A stretch of 64,000 nucleotides of DNA from Axinella damicornis. Taxonomy: Eukaryota > Porifera > Demospongiae > Axinellida > Axinellidae. The stretch spans positions 9,582,993 to 9,646,992 of the forward strand of contig OZ007510.1 of the NCBI GenBank assembly GCA_963931865.1, written 5' to 3'. A program made the position numbers and the translations under genes. The notes below the pieces were generated by a model that was not told the DNA's origin, searched no databases, and worked only from the letters and a program-made list of their open reading frames with translations. Positions 20,131 through 32,339 of this stretch are shown here, in pieces (within the stretch, counting starts at the first letter, position 1; each line of letters opens with the position of its first letter).

Positions 20131-23100
20131 ATGGAGGTGGAAGGGATGCAAATTCCCTCGCCAACCAAGCGTGTGCGGTTGGAGGTGATCCAGGAAGAGG
20201 AAGAGGAGGAAATGGATGATTCAGCATTGCAGGACATGGACACCTCTCAGCTGTGCTCAGAGACCAAGAGGACAGCTATTACTAGCTCAACATTAACCTA
20301 CACTCCGGTATGATATGACAAGCTTCGAATTTCAGATATCTTTTTAACACCACCCTATGACACACACACACACACACACACACACACCATCCTTTGCATG
20401 CACACAGAAAGCAGCAGATGTTGGGGTGATTGAGAAGTTAATGCTTGTAAACTTCATGTGCCACAAGAGGCTGGATATCATTCTCAGCCCAAACGTCAAC
20501 TTCATACTCGGCAGGAACGGAAGTGAGTCACACCTTGCAGGTGTTTAGTGTCCGGTTGTTCATGTTCCAAACCCCAATCCACGATCCAAGATTAGTCTGA
20601 AATTGGACTAGCAGTGAACTCTGACTCAATTGTTGTCTGATATATACCCCTCTTTACAGGTGGAAAGAGTGCCATCATGACAGCCATAGTGGTGGCACTT
20701 GGAGGGAAGACCGCCTGTACCCAGCGTGGGTCCTCCCTCAAACAGTTGATTCGTACTGGCTGCAGGTGGGCAATCTAGCAAACTGCAGTCATTGTATTTC
20801 AGCCACTACACTCTGTCAACAATGACCCTGATGCAGGGTAGGGCTAATTAGAACCTGGACTGGACTATGGAATGTCTTTTAATTGGTCTCTCACTTTATT
20901 GTTCCTGTTGTCTGACCACCTGTTTGAATGCTTGATGGAATGAGATTATTTGTAAGTTCTAGCACACTGTCAATTAACCCTTTGCCAACCAATGACGCCA
21001 TAATTATGCCATCATGAGACTTTCAGCTTTATGATGTCTCATCTGGCAATGTCCTTGGGACTTAGGTGATGTGTGAGCAGAAAGGGTGGGACAGGGGGAG
21101 GTGGGTGGGTGCACCTGAAGGGTGCAAACAGCATGGCTACAGCTGGGCTTAGCCATGAATTAGCCCTTGATTGCATGGAGTCGGGTGGGCCATTTCTCGG
21201 GTTTTAAGCGTAAATGGGCCTAGAAAACAGCGGTCTCACCTTGTAGAGCCTCGAATTCCAGAGTTCAAAGCTGATTTGCACCCAAAGGGTGCAAATTAAA
21301 CAGCATGGCCACGTCTGGGCTTAGCCATGAATAGCCCTTGGTTGGAGCCGGCTGGGTTTTAAGCGTAAATGGGCCTAGCTATAGAAAACAGTGCTCTCAC
21401 CTTGTAAAGTCTCGAATTCCAGTGTTCATGCCTGATTTTTCTGCTAGAGCGAGTTACCATTGCCCGAGCATCTTGATCGTCCACTTGTTGATGAGTGGGT
21501 GTGGTCAGAGTCATGAATGTGGAAAGCATGGCTGTGTGCAGTTCTGTGTGAAGTTTTGAGCATGAAAACCGATGGGAACCTTATCTGGTTTAAGTAACTT
21601 ACAAGCTATAAAACTGACCTCTAAAGTCTACGGTTGGTAAAGGGATTAGTGCTATGCTGGAGCAAAAACATTGGTATGCACATGACTTTTGACTTCTGCT
21701 TGATACCAAGTTTTCTGGTCTGGCTTGGGAGTGCGCATTGAAATGGTGGCAAAACGACATGAAAGTGAAGAAACTAGTCTATGGTCCAGTCCATATTCCT
21801 GGGTTTATACTGACCCCAGCTACAATTAATGTTCTAACCCTACTGCAGCTCAGCTGAGGTGATAGTACACCTACGTAACCGTGGCGTTGAGGCCTATCGC
21901 CCTGATGTGTATGATCGTACAATTGTTGTGGAGCGCCAGATCCGTGCCGATGGCACAGGGAACTATAAGATCAAGAGCTTGAAGGGATTCATTGTCTCTA
22001 ACAAGAAGGAGGAGCAGATCTCCATCCTGGACCACTGCAATATCCAGGTATTGTCCTTGCTCTCACTTTGTAAAGATTCCCTCCCTTCACTAATTAGTGC
22101 ACTCTGACCCCAGATTGACAACCCAGTGTCCCTCCTCAATCAAGATATGAGCCGAAACCTTCTCAACTCCAGCAACTCATCAGCCAAATACAAAGTGAGA
22201 ACACTTTGAATTGGGAGGGGGGAACTAACAGTTTCAGACCCCCTTCTTTGTTTGATTGTGTGATTGATCATCATGTATAATGTAACTGCTATGCGGCTGT
22301 GACCACGTGACTGAAGTGTGGTGGCCACGTGACCCCCCAGCTCTTCATGAAGGCAAGCCACCTGGAGCAGATCGCCCATGACTATGAAAGAGCATCGGAA
22401 AACCAGAAATTGATGAAGGAGGGCATCATGAGACAGGAATCAGTATGTAACACCATCAATATTTTCTGCATACCATAACAGACTCTGAGGATATAACCTG
22501 GAAGAAGCCTCAAGCTAGTGGGAGAAGATCACATGCACACACACACGCATATGTGGAACAGGGCATATATGATTTTCTATCTACCTTTTGAAGGTTTGTT
22601 GAATTTTGCAAAACTGACGATTACCAGCTTGATCACTCAACAAAACCCTCATAGTAGTTTTAAATTGTACACAGTACCTAAGGTCATTCATTATTAAAGG
22701 TCCAAAATTTAGCAGATTGGGCATATACATGTAGCAGATTGGCAGGTATTGATTTTAATCATCAAAGCTGTCCGATTCTCAGAATCCGTTCAAGTGGCAA
22801 CCGCACTACAGGTAGGCTAGTGCAACAGGTAAGGAAAAATTAGTTTTCAGAATGATGCCTCAGGTCTTAGTCTCACCTCGTGAATAGACTACAGCTATTT
22901 TGTCTCCCTTGTCTGGTCCTGCAGATGCTTCTGGAATATGAGAGTCTTGCAAAACATTTGGAGGAGCAGACGGCAACGTTCACTCTTTTGGAGGAAATGG
23001 AGCGCAAGGTGCAGCAGTTGGAGCAGGAGCTCCAGTGGGCCCTCGTCATGGAGATTGAGAAGGTGATGTAATTGCAGCATATGGGCTTGAGTTCAAAACG

Positions 23101-23759
23101 TACTTGGCTAGGAGTTACAAATATATGTAGGTGTCCATGGGTCACATTCCCACAGGCCCCAGGGGACAAGGCATGTGTTCAGAGTGGTTTCTTCTAGTTT
23201 TAATAGCCGTGTAGGTCCTTACTTTCCTGGTATTGGCAAAGTACAGTCATCATTCCATGTATGGTAGCTTCCTATAGCTGTAAACACATAGCAACTACAT
23301 GCTGCATCTACAGTTGCATGAGGTATGTTGCATGCACACACTCCTAGTTTATATTAACCTGAAGGTAATAGAATCCACACCTCACATGTACAGGGGATCT
23401 CTCCCATTGAAGTGGACATTGAGAAGGCAAAGGCCAAGATCCCACGGAACGAGACCAGAGTTCAGAGTGCCAAGGTCAGCTTTCTGTCCACATTCACACT
23501 TCAGGTTCATTACAGTTGACATAAGGCCAAGTGATTTCAGTGTGAAGGAATGCATGGCGTCAACCCCAGTGTCAACCCCTCACTTCTCTACTCACCTCAT
23601 ATGTAGGCTGAGGTGGCACGTGCAGAGGGGGAGCTCTGTTACGCAAACAAGGCACTGGATGAGGTGGTGAAGGAGGCAGACACAGTGCACCAGCAGAGAA
23701 ACACTATGCACACCGAGAAGAGGACTAGGGACAAGACAATGAGAGATGCACAGGTGAGT

Positions 23760-23792
<33 letters not shown>

Positions 23793-26700
23793 GTAGGGTG
23801 AATGGTACGGGTGGGAGAGGCATCCTGTAATATGGATGAAATTTGCTGCAGAATGCCATTAAAGTGGTAGAGCAAAAGATAAAGGAAACTACCAAAGAGA
23901 AATTGGCCCTGGAACAACGGAGGAGTGAATGCATTGAAATGTGAGGATCGATGAGCATGAGTCCCTCCTGTGATAGACAGAGAGAGCCATGCTTGTTCTC
24001 CCCTCATAGGAGCCAGCGTGATATGAAAGGGGAGCAAGAACACCGCTTGCAGCAGCTGAGGGAGCACCAAGAAAAGATGAAGAATGTTGAAGATCAGATG
24101 AAGACTGCTGCCAATGACCAGCGGCAGTTTGAGCATGCCCTGGCTAAGAATAATGAGGACATACAGGACAACCGGTGAGGCCTAGGTTTATCAACTGGCA
24201 ATAATCAGTCCTTCAGTTGTCCCACTTGCTAGTTTATAAAGCATTTTCAGTTTCATATTGGGAGTTTCTTGTGAGCGACATTCAGTACATGTGTATATGT
24301 ATTGTTGCAATTCTAGTAGTGGACCATGAATTCTTAAGCCTTACAGTAAATGGTACACAAGTACACTCATATCAAGTCTGTGTCTTGTCATAGGGGGAGG
24401 GTAGGTTCCCTGGATGCCCGCATCAGGTACAGTGAGGACCAGCTTTACCGGCTCCAGTCCTCCAGGAGTGATGAGCTTCAAGTGTTTGGCCCCTTGATGC
24501 GACCCCTTATGGATGCCGTATGGGGGAACCAGCAGCGCTTTCTTAAGATGCCAAAGGGACCGGTTGGATCCTACATTCGCCTGAAAAACTACAAGTGGTC
24601 GACAGCCATAGAGCAGGTCTTGAAGAATGTGCTGTTCTGCTTTGTGGTAGACAACCCGTATGATGACGCTGAGTTCAAGAGGCTGGCCAACGGAGTGTTC
24701 GGGCGAGGATCCCACAGTGGGAATACCCCTCACGTTGACACCATCATCAGCTCCTTCCAGGTAGGATCTGCTGCTATGATGTCAAGGTGTGGTGTAATAC
24801 AAAAGTAGTATGTATAATTTCAGCTCCTTTTCTTTTCAGGACCAAGTGTACGATGTCAGCAGAAATGTAAGTTGGTCCCTTGTGCAAGGAGCTATAATAT
24901 GCAAACAAACACTCTTTTCTGAGTGGATGACCATAATATCAATTTTAGTTTGTGTGTGCAGTGATGACTTTGTATTTGAGCCAGGAATCATCTGCCTGTA
25001 TATGCAGAAGCCGTGCTGTCCCCACACAACTGTATTGGACATGATGGATGTGGCTGATGTGGATGTCCTGAACACCCTGATTGACCAGTGCTCTGTTGAG
25101 TCCATCCTGTTGATTGAACAACGGTCAGAAGCCAATCATGTCATTGAGCACCAGCGCATACATGGCGTAATATCAGTGAGTAGTTTCCTCTGTGCACGGT
25201 GGCCTTGCCACAGAGTCTGTGGAGATCTGATTCTGTATTGTGGAATCATATTCTTACATGAAATTCAGATCTTCAAACTTATCAGAGACTCTCTTCCTCT
25301 CTCCCAGGCATACACGCTTGACGGTGATCAGATTCTCCCCAACCGTCACTACTCCAACAAGCGGGGCAAGCTAGGTATCATCAGGGCCAGTGTGGACGAT
25401 GCCATCAGGTGTTAATGATGAATAGCTAGAGTTAGCAAAAATCTAGGGTATGCTTAACTTATGCACACACCAATGATGTGGTCTTCATTTGCTATGCAGG
25501 TCTGAGGAAGCTAATCTGGATACCCTGATAATAGAACGTGTCCATTTGACAAGGAAGGGAAGTGAACTGAGAGACCAGGCTGCAAAGAACAAGGTGAGTG
25601 AATAGGCAGAATGGAGGAAGGAGGAGTGTCCCTGCCGTTTCAGCCGCTCTTTGTTCTTAACCCCAGCACCGTCTCAAGGAAGTGCGAGACTGGATACTGA
25701 AGAAAGAGCAGCAAAAGAACCAAGTTCAGATGGTTAGTAGCATCTCTTTTCTCTAGTGCCTCTCTCCTCACACATCTTACACCTCCTCGCTTCACCACAC
25801 TTCTCCTTACTATCCTCAACTATACACACTCCCTCACCACACACCTGTCACTATCACGTGCACACAGGACATCCAGGAGCTACAGACTGCAGAGGAGGAA
25901 GAAGAATCTCAGGAGGACATTGCTACTTACGTTAGCAAACATTACACTCCTACACCCATATGCATAAAATTAATATTGTGGAGAATAATATTATGATGTC
26001 CTACTGCATTGTGTCCTGTAGGATGGAGAGATCCAGGAGTGTGAGGCCCGCATAGCTGAACTTGAGCAGAGGCGAGAATTGAAAGAGGAGGAAGCACATC
26101 ATCTAAAGGACAAACAGCTGGAGTTTGAGCGGAGCATTCAGCAGTTTGAGGCGGAAGTAGAGAGGGTGACAGAGAAAATAGAGAAGCTGCAGGTGTGGTG
26201 TCTGTGAGAAGGGGTCAAGTTATGGATGCACTGATCTTTTCCATCCTTCCTTCCCTCCCATCCAGGCAAATCACAATCAAGTCACACAAGCAAAGCAAAG
26301 TGCACTGGCCCACCTGAAGCACCTAAAGGATCGTATGAAGGAAATCATGGACATCATCACTGACCTGGAAACAAAGCTGGAGGAACAGAGATTGAGGGCC
26401 GATGAGGCCACACAGGCAGCATCAAAGGTGTGTAACCATGCAGTGGGAGCTGTACATGTTATCAGCCTGGTACTTCATCCTGCTAATGCTCACACATCAG
26501 CCAGATGCTGTTTGTAACTCCACCACATGCTCCAATACCTTCAGGTGTGCGATCGCATTGACACGCAGAGGACCAGGAAGAGCATTAGGACGGAGATCTC
26601 AAAATTGAAGCAGAAACTGCAGCAAGAAACACTGAGGTAGGAGCATCTACATCCCTTGCAGAAACCTCCTCCACTGATATGATGGGTATCCTCCCTTCTC

Positions 26701-29547
26701 CCCTAGCTCATGTAGGCGTGAAGAATCAGAAGCTGTCAAACAGAAGTACCTAGAGACTATGGAACTATTCCAAAAGACCACTGAGAGTATCAAGAAGGAG
26801 GAGAAGGCCCTCGTGGTAAGTATGAACAGGGGCGGAGACAGCTACCAAAAAGTGGGGGGGCTAATAGCACAATTGTACGCTGCCAAAGGCAGTGCATAGA
26901 GGTGCGTAGTGCCGATCAGTCCGCGCAAAGCGCGGAAATTTTCATTTTTCAGTTATTAGAATGGGCTCTCGTGGCACCTTCGTGCTTTGCACTGCAAGTT
27001 AGAGACGCCAGCCCCCAAGAAACGAGGTGACATAGCTGTAAGTTAGTGCTAGATCTTGTGGGATAGTAGCATCCAGTCTGTTGTTTTGGGGGGGCTCAGC
27101 CCCCCTACTTTTGAAAGTGGGGGGGCTCAAGCCCCCCTATATCTCCGCCCCTGATGAAGTCATTTCATGACATCTGACCCTTGTATAATAATTGTGACAG
27201 TAACTAACTGTCACACTGGTTTGATCCCATATCACATCACTGTGAGTCTCAGTCTCCTATCAATTTTCGCCATGGCATACCTTTGTAAAGCAAAAATGTA
27301 TGAGAGTGGATTCAGTCTAGTCCCCTGCAAGTTTGACTTATTATTGACCTTCACATGATGCTAAGAGAGCAGTTAAAAATAGGTAATACAAAAAACTACA
27401 TAGCTTAGTCACATTTAATTTATAGAATCTCTGTACTTTGCAGTTGCTCCAGAGGAGCCTAAGGCATCGTGTTTCCTGCTACCAGGAATTTAGGAGTCGC
27501 ATCAACGTGCGGGCATGCATGTATTTCACCCATCTCCTGGGGCAGAGGGGTTACCATGGCAAATTGTGCTTCAACCATGAAAAACAGAGGTTGGAAATCC
27601 AGGTATATGAACATGTATGTGTCAACAGTGGACTGTGTGTGTGCATGTATGTGTGTGTGTGTGACTGTGATATCTGGAAGTTTTCCCACACTCACTCACT
27701 CCCGTTCCTCACACAACACTTCACTCCACAGATAAATGTGGATGTCCACTCGGACAATTCACAGTCGACCAAGAACACCAAATCTCTCTCTGGTGGAGAG
27801 CGCTCGTATGCTACTGTCTGCTTCATCATGTCCCTCTGGGAGGCCATGGAGGCACCCTTCCGTTGCCTTGATGAGTTTGATGTCTTTATGGTGAGTCAGC
27901 CAGCTCGGAATTGAGGTCTTGAGTTATCATTGATAGACACCAGGTCTACCATTGATGTGATATTGTGTTGATCATAAGGGAAATGGGGGTACACCCAAGC
28001 CTCACGTATTCTAGCACTCTTGGATGCAAGTTACCAATGCCACCTAGTGCACTAACTTCAAACTGAATATCAGTGCTGTACCATGCACAATCACTACTAA
28101 TTTTACGCTACCCTATACTGCGGGTAATTCGGAACACCATGCAGGGGATATTTCGGAATACCCCACTGTGATTGCAAAGGCATGGTAGAGGGATGCTGGT
28201 AGTACCTACTGAGTTTATTTTAGCCCGCAACTTGGGGGAAGCAGCTAGCTTAGTGGGCAAGCTACACCAAATCGTCATTGCGCATGCGGTCGATGCACAC
28301 ATTTATGACTGTGCTTACATAAAATAAAAAAAACAATCATCACCGTCCGGTGTTCCGAATTCCACCCCTGTTCCAAAATACCCACATTTCCCTTATACTG
28401 ATCTATCTATATGCAAAACCAGTGCAATGTATTTCAGTGTACATCGTGATGTTGACACAGTGCTTGTGATTTACACTTTGTGGTGCTTGAACAATACATG
28501 TATGTAGGACATATAGAAGACACTGTATAATTTTTATACTCCCCTTTTCCTGGAAAATGTGCATGCTCTAATCAATAGTAGTACATGTATAATATTCATA
28601 CAGCATAAACAAACCAGTCGTTTGAGCTTTGTCGTGGCTGATGATGGCGAGGTCTCACTGATTTGTTACGACATTCAGTAAGGAGGTGAACATAAATGCA
28701 GTTTGTTCAGTCAAGTGAGCAGAAGATCGATGAACATGCAAGCTGCGCAGCAACATCTAGGTGTACCATGCCTCCTGACCTTCTACCATGGAGACACCAG
28801 GGTGGTACAGAAAGCTAAAGAAGTTCTAAGTACAAGTTTGTACCAGCCTTGGTACATCTATAATCCTACGTCAAACTCACATGCCGTATTTTGTACTGAT
28901 TGCATACACTGTTAATTCGTACAGCTAAATATGAAAATATTCCCTACGAATATAATGGTATGCACATTTTTATGGATTTTAAGTGCACAGCATTGGATAC
29001 ATACACTATTGCTTGCCATATTGGAATCAAACTGATCATACTGTGGTCTAACTGATCATCTTGTGGCCACACTCTGTGGTCTTATTGTAACCACACTCTG
29101 ATCATGTTATCGCAAAACTCTGATGATATTGTGGTCTAACTGATTATGTTGTAAGCACACTCTGATCAAAGTGATCATGTTAACGTTGTGGTCTTCATGT
29201 TGTAACCATAGATAATGAACTATACGTAGTTCTGTTGTAACCAAACCATCCTCTGCTGCTTTCATCACAGGACATGATGAACCGTTCTATCAGCATGCGC
29301 CTGATGCTGGAGTGTGCTGCAGACCAACCCAATCGTCAGTTCATCTTCTTCACTCCTCAGGATATGAGGTGAAGATCACAGCCATCTTGTTATAGTTGTG
29401 TTGTATGAATGGTACGGAAAGGTGAACTGGTTCATCCCTCCCTTCAGTTCTATAGACGCGGAGATCAGAAAAAATGTGAAGGTGAAAGTGCTGTGTCTTA
29501 ATGAACCAGAGCGAGGCCAGACTACCCTCGACTTCACTCTTGTCTGA
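20131..29547 (+). CDS. SMC6: SMC6, structural maintenance of chromosomes protein 6 (complete, 26 exons)
   Basis: Exons: 20131-20307, 20408-20522, 20660-20765, 21849-22047, 22114-22194, 22341-22442, 22925-23062, 23394-23474, 23607-23753, 23852-23940, 24010-24174, 24394-24760, 24840-24866, 25008-25175, 25308-25408, 25500-25593, 25667-25732, 25868-25930, 26022-26192, 26266-26427, 26545-26636, 26707-26815, 27444-27602, 27732-27890, 29271-29368, 29448-29547. They sum to 3,336 bases, 1,111 aa, close to the family's usual ~1,090. Walker A GRNGSGKS (about 94-101, split by intron 2), long coiled coils, a hinge (about 480-690), signature LSGGE (about 1012-1016), Walker B CLDEFD (about 1037-1042) and the SMC6-type ending NEPERGQTTLDF. 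SMC6 pairs with SMC5 in the nuclear DNA repair and chromosome-resolution complex. An acidic N-terminus (VIQEEEEEEMDD) precedes the ATPase. Exon 13 is a 27-base microexon. Introns carry several mobile elements. Confidence 0.95.
20360..20388. repeat. (CA)n microsatellite in SMC6 intron 1
   Basis: About 14 CA units, 20 bases before the exon 2 acceptor. Confidence 0.95.
20985..21620 (+). repeat. Dispersed repeat family R2, copy in SMC6 intron 3, internally duplicated
   Basis: Begins with CCAACCAATGACGCCATAAT and ATGAGACTTTCAGCTT, and shares CCTTGGGACTTAGGTGATGT with relatives. The block with AGGGTGCAAACAGCATGGC, TGGGCTTAGCCATGAAT and AAGCGTAAATGGGCCTAG is present twice (about 21100-21230 and 21275-21420). 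It explains the large size of intron 3. Confidence 0.7.
23760..23791 (+). repeat. Poly-G tract (32 bases) next to the SMC6 exon 9 donor
   Basis: The tract starts seven bases after the exon 9 end (GTGAGT then G run) and occupies a third of a 98-base intron. Confidence 0.95.
26827..27153. mobile_element. hAT-like non-autonomous element in SMC6 intron 22
   Basis: Left end CAGGGGCGGAGACAG, right end ATATCTCCGCCCCTG: inverted ends of the CAGGGGCGGA type seen in many hAT-superfamily elements. ATGAA is duplicated immediately outside both ends (26822-26826, 27154-27158), shorter than the usual 8-base hAT duplication. No transposase is encoded. Confidence 0.75.
27975..28395. mobile_element. TIR element in SMC6 intron 24
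   Basis: TAAGGGAAATGGGGGTA at the left pairs with TACCCACATTTCCCTTA at the right (one mismatch). Subterminal TTCGGAACACC / GGTGTTCCGAATT also pair. About 420 bases, no open frame of note. Confidence 0.75.
29022..29210. repeat. Imperfect tandem repeat in SMC6 intron 24
   Basis: Degenerate units around CTGTGGTCTAACTGATCAT and GTAACCACACTCTGATCATG repeat six or so times just before exon 25. Confidence 0.75.
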
Positions 29548-30107
29548 TATCACTGATTACTGTCCTCAGATCTTTGCCATTTCAAGATCATTTCATGGAC
29601 CGAGTTTGCTTTTCTTTGCTTTTATATGACAATTTGGCAGTCCCACAGAAAATTATTGAGCTCAATCAGAAATTTTGGGTTGCTGATGTCAAAGACCTTA
29701 ATTGTGTTGCACTTCATGGGCTAAGTTCCTTCTGATTTGTCACTATATAGGTAAAGATTAATGAGCTCAGCAACTAGTCAACATTCATTGATCACTTGCC
29801 AAAAAAATCTGATTTGGACCAGAAACAAACGTGAATTGAGGTGGATCCAATGTGTTGCTAATTGGGCATGTGCTACGTACATATGCATACACGTGTTATT
29901 ATTATGAAAGGTTTGTTCAGCTCATGATGGGGGCTGGGAGGAGTTCAGTTCAGTTCCTCTACCGTCACAAGGAACACACTGGACAAATAATTGAATTTCT
30001 TATGTGTCCTACTGCAGCATAGATGATTTTTCATACACCTATCAGGTGCAGGATTGATCCAAATTTTTGAAATTTGGCTCTATCCTCTGCCTGTTACATA
30101 AGACACA

Positions 30108-30243
30108 TAGTCTTGTGCCCAGACCACACCACCTTGCAGGGAGAAATAGTTTGGTGAACAAAGTCAATTTTCTTGGGCTTATTACCGGAATGTGGTAAGG
30201 ACCTAGTCTTGTGCCCAAGGGGTGTGGTCTGGGTACGAGACTA
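30108..30243. mobile_element. Fold-back element, TAGTCTTGTGCCCAGACC variant
   Basis: TAGTCTTGTGCCCAGACCAC at the left pairs with GTGGTCTGGGTACGAGACTA at the right. A second TAGTCTTGTGCCCA inside (30204) suggests a nested or rearranged copy. A single end of the same variant (TCTCGTGCCCAGACCACACC) lies just upstream of the TRAF gene at 11674. Confidence 0.8.
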
Positions 30244-30639
30244 TTTAGGACCAACTTGTGAGATTGTGAGATTGTTAATTATTACGTAGTAATCGCTTTG
30301 AATACTCACAACCTGGAGAAGACAACAGCCTAGCCTTTGCCATGTCAGTTTGCCCTTAGTGCTTGACTGTAGCTACGGCAATGCGGATCAAGTACAAAGA
30401 AATCTGTGACGTCACGAAAATCTGCTGATGTGCCAGTGGTGTTTCTATACAGAGAAGCTGGAACCCACTGTGCAAGCAGTGTTCATTCATCTAACAGTGA
30501 TATAATCACCTAAATAACATGACAGGATGGCTTTATTGCAAAGTTTGCTCTCTTGCTCTATTGCACTGTACTTTTGGGCCACCATAGGTACGGTTATATA
30601 GGGTTAGATTGTAATATATTCTGGCCATGTATAGCTGCT

Positions 30640-31335
30640 GTTGAAATTTGCAATGGTTCAAATTTGCATTGGTGCTGCTGTAGCTACGTGTGTAGCTAGC
30701 ACCTCGGGATATGTGACTATATTGTCCATGAATGTACCAATGTCCAGCTTGCATGGAGTGTTTGTGTAGCTAAAATCAAACTAATTGGCTCTGAGGCTCT
30801 CTAGACAACACATTGCTCCTATCTCTGTTTTGTACGGTGCTGCTGTATGCTTTAATATGACATGATTTTAATACTAGCTAACTAGCTACTAGTCTTATAA
30901 GAAACAAACCAATAATTGATGGCAACAATAAATTGTAATGTTCTGGCCATAATTATATAGCTAGCACTGTTGCTGCTGCTACTATACTAATTAGCCACAA
31001 CAGCAGCAAGAATTATTACAAAGATTACAATGCTCACAACGAATGACACGATGCCAACGATAATGGAGGCAATGTTCAGCCAGTAAGCCACCTTGGCTTT
31101 CTTCTCTGCACCAGTTGTGTCCCCTTCTTCTGTTAGCTTCTTGGCCTACATGTATAACAATGCCGGTGGTCCCATGCACCTGAGCCATTACAATGTACAC
31201 TCAACCTACCTCACCATCTGACTACTCTATCTCTATAATTATTGCTGAAATATTGGATTTGGGGGATCGAAGGATAAATACTAGAACAGTTTATCTGTGT
31301 GGCTATACCAAGTGCACATGCATGCGGTAGGGAAG
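30640..31335 (-). repeat. Segmental duplication, copy B (partner 13566-14215)
   Basis: Collinear with copy A until the assembly gap begins at 31336. Sequence after the gap (31536 on) no longer matches the region beyond copy A. Confidence 0.85.
30987..31145 (-). CDS. CD225/dispanin (IFITM-like) protein, copy B, last exon (partial gene)
   Basis: A 52-codon terminal exon plus stop: AKKLTEEGDTTGAEKKAKVA, Tyr, then WLNIASIIVGIVSFVVSIVI and a short hydrophobic end finishing AAVVAN. It is preceded by a TGTAG acceptor. It is the intact counterpart of copy A's interrupted exon: TAC here where copy A has TAA. The upstream exon with the first helix would fall in or beyond the 200-base gap and is not visible. 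The hydrophobic stretch and basic loop match CD225 helix 2. Whether a full gene exists is unknown. Confidence 0.6.
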   Translation of the reverse strand, partial: AKKLTEEGDTTGAEKKAKVAYWLNIASIIVGIVSFVVSIVIFVIILAAVVAN

Positions 31336-31535
31336 NNNNNNNNNNNNNNNNNNNNNNNNNNNNNNNNNNNNNNNNNNNNNNNNNNNNNNNNNNNNNNNNN
31401 NNNNNNNNNNNNNNNNNNNNNNNNNNNNNNNNNNNNNNNNNNNNNNNNNNNNNNNNNNNNNNNNNNNNNNNNNNNNNNNNNNNNNNNNNNNNNNNNNNNN
31501 NNNNNNNNNNNNNNNNNNNNNNNNNNNNNNNNNNN
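31336..31535. other. Assembly gap (200 N)
   Basis: Exactly 200 unknown bases, probably a scaffolding gap of nominal size. Confidence 0.99.
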
Positions 31536-31962
31536 TTAGTGGCCACTCTCGAATAGTAGCCGCAGCATTTGATCTCAGAAATACGGTATGTACGTATTAT
31601 GGATGTCACATGTAGAGAGGAGCATACTTTAACCTCATATACATGTATCACCTTATGTTATGAGCTATTGAGTGCATGTTGTAGCCTATTGCTGGGCTAA
31701 GCATTCCTCACCTGTTCACTTGCAATGGAGAAGATTCCCAAGAAGGGAGGCTTCAGTGTTGCTGATGGGACACTGCCGGCATGAGCTGGGGGGGGGATAT
31801 CACCTTTATCGGATTTCTGCAGTTTACAATGATCACATGGTTACCTCATATGACATACTAGCTATTACCCAGGTAGGAGGGCAATGTGGCAAGGTTTTTG
31901 ATGAATGAGTATGAAGAGACGAAGGAAAAATTTAGTCTGTGAGTGGAAATGTGAATGGGGAC

Positions 31963-32326
31963 TAGCCTCGTTCCCAGTCCCACGCCCAGCTTTTCAGTAC
32001 AATAAAGCGGGGAGAGCCTGGTACATTTTGTCACGTGAGCATGACGTAATCGACAAATGGCAAAATTTTCAGAACGAGGACGCTATGGTTTGTGTGTTAT
32101 TCAACCATCTACACGTTCAAACGCTTGGTGAGGATGACAGCCGTCCCCTGCTAGCTAGATACGTGTGGTATGTTACCTGGTACCTTTGCAATTCTTGCTG
32201 TTCGCCCATGTTCATTTAGGTCTTTCTACCCTTGACGTCACTCACATGAGGAAATGTACCAGGCCCTCCCCGCTTTATCGTACTGCAAGCTACGAAAAGC
32301 TGGGTGTGGGACTGGGAACGAGGCTA
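31963..32326. mobile_element. TAGCCTCGTTCCCAG family, 364-base member with 9-base target duplication
   Basis: Ends TAGCCTCGTTCCCAGTCCCA and TGGGACTGGGAACGAGGCTA are inverted. A second pair inside (AAAGCGGGGAGAGCCTGGTAC / accaggccctccccgctttat) extends the arms. AATGGGGAC flanks both sides (31954-31962 and 32327-32335). The interior has an open frame but no recognised protein. Confidence 0.9.
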
Positions 32327-32339
32327 AATGGGGACTGCT

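Noticed and set aside
21338..21559. Open frame in SMC6 intron 3
   Set aside because: Falls wholly in the internally duplicated R2 repeat.
24962..25007. Longer SMC6 exon starting at the GTGTGTGCAG acceptor
   Set aside because: It would enter out of phase with a stop; the acceptor TATATGCAG at 25007 keeps phase and aligns with the family sequence after VYDVSRN.
31211..31651. Open frames spanning the run of N
   Set aside because: They are translations through unknown bases and carry no information.
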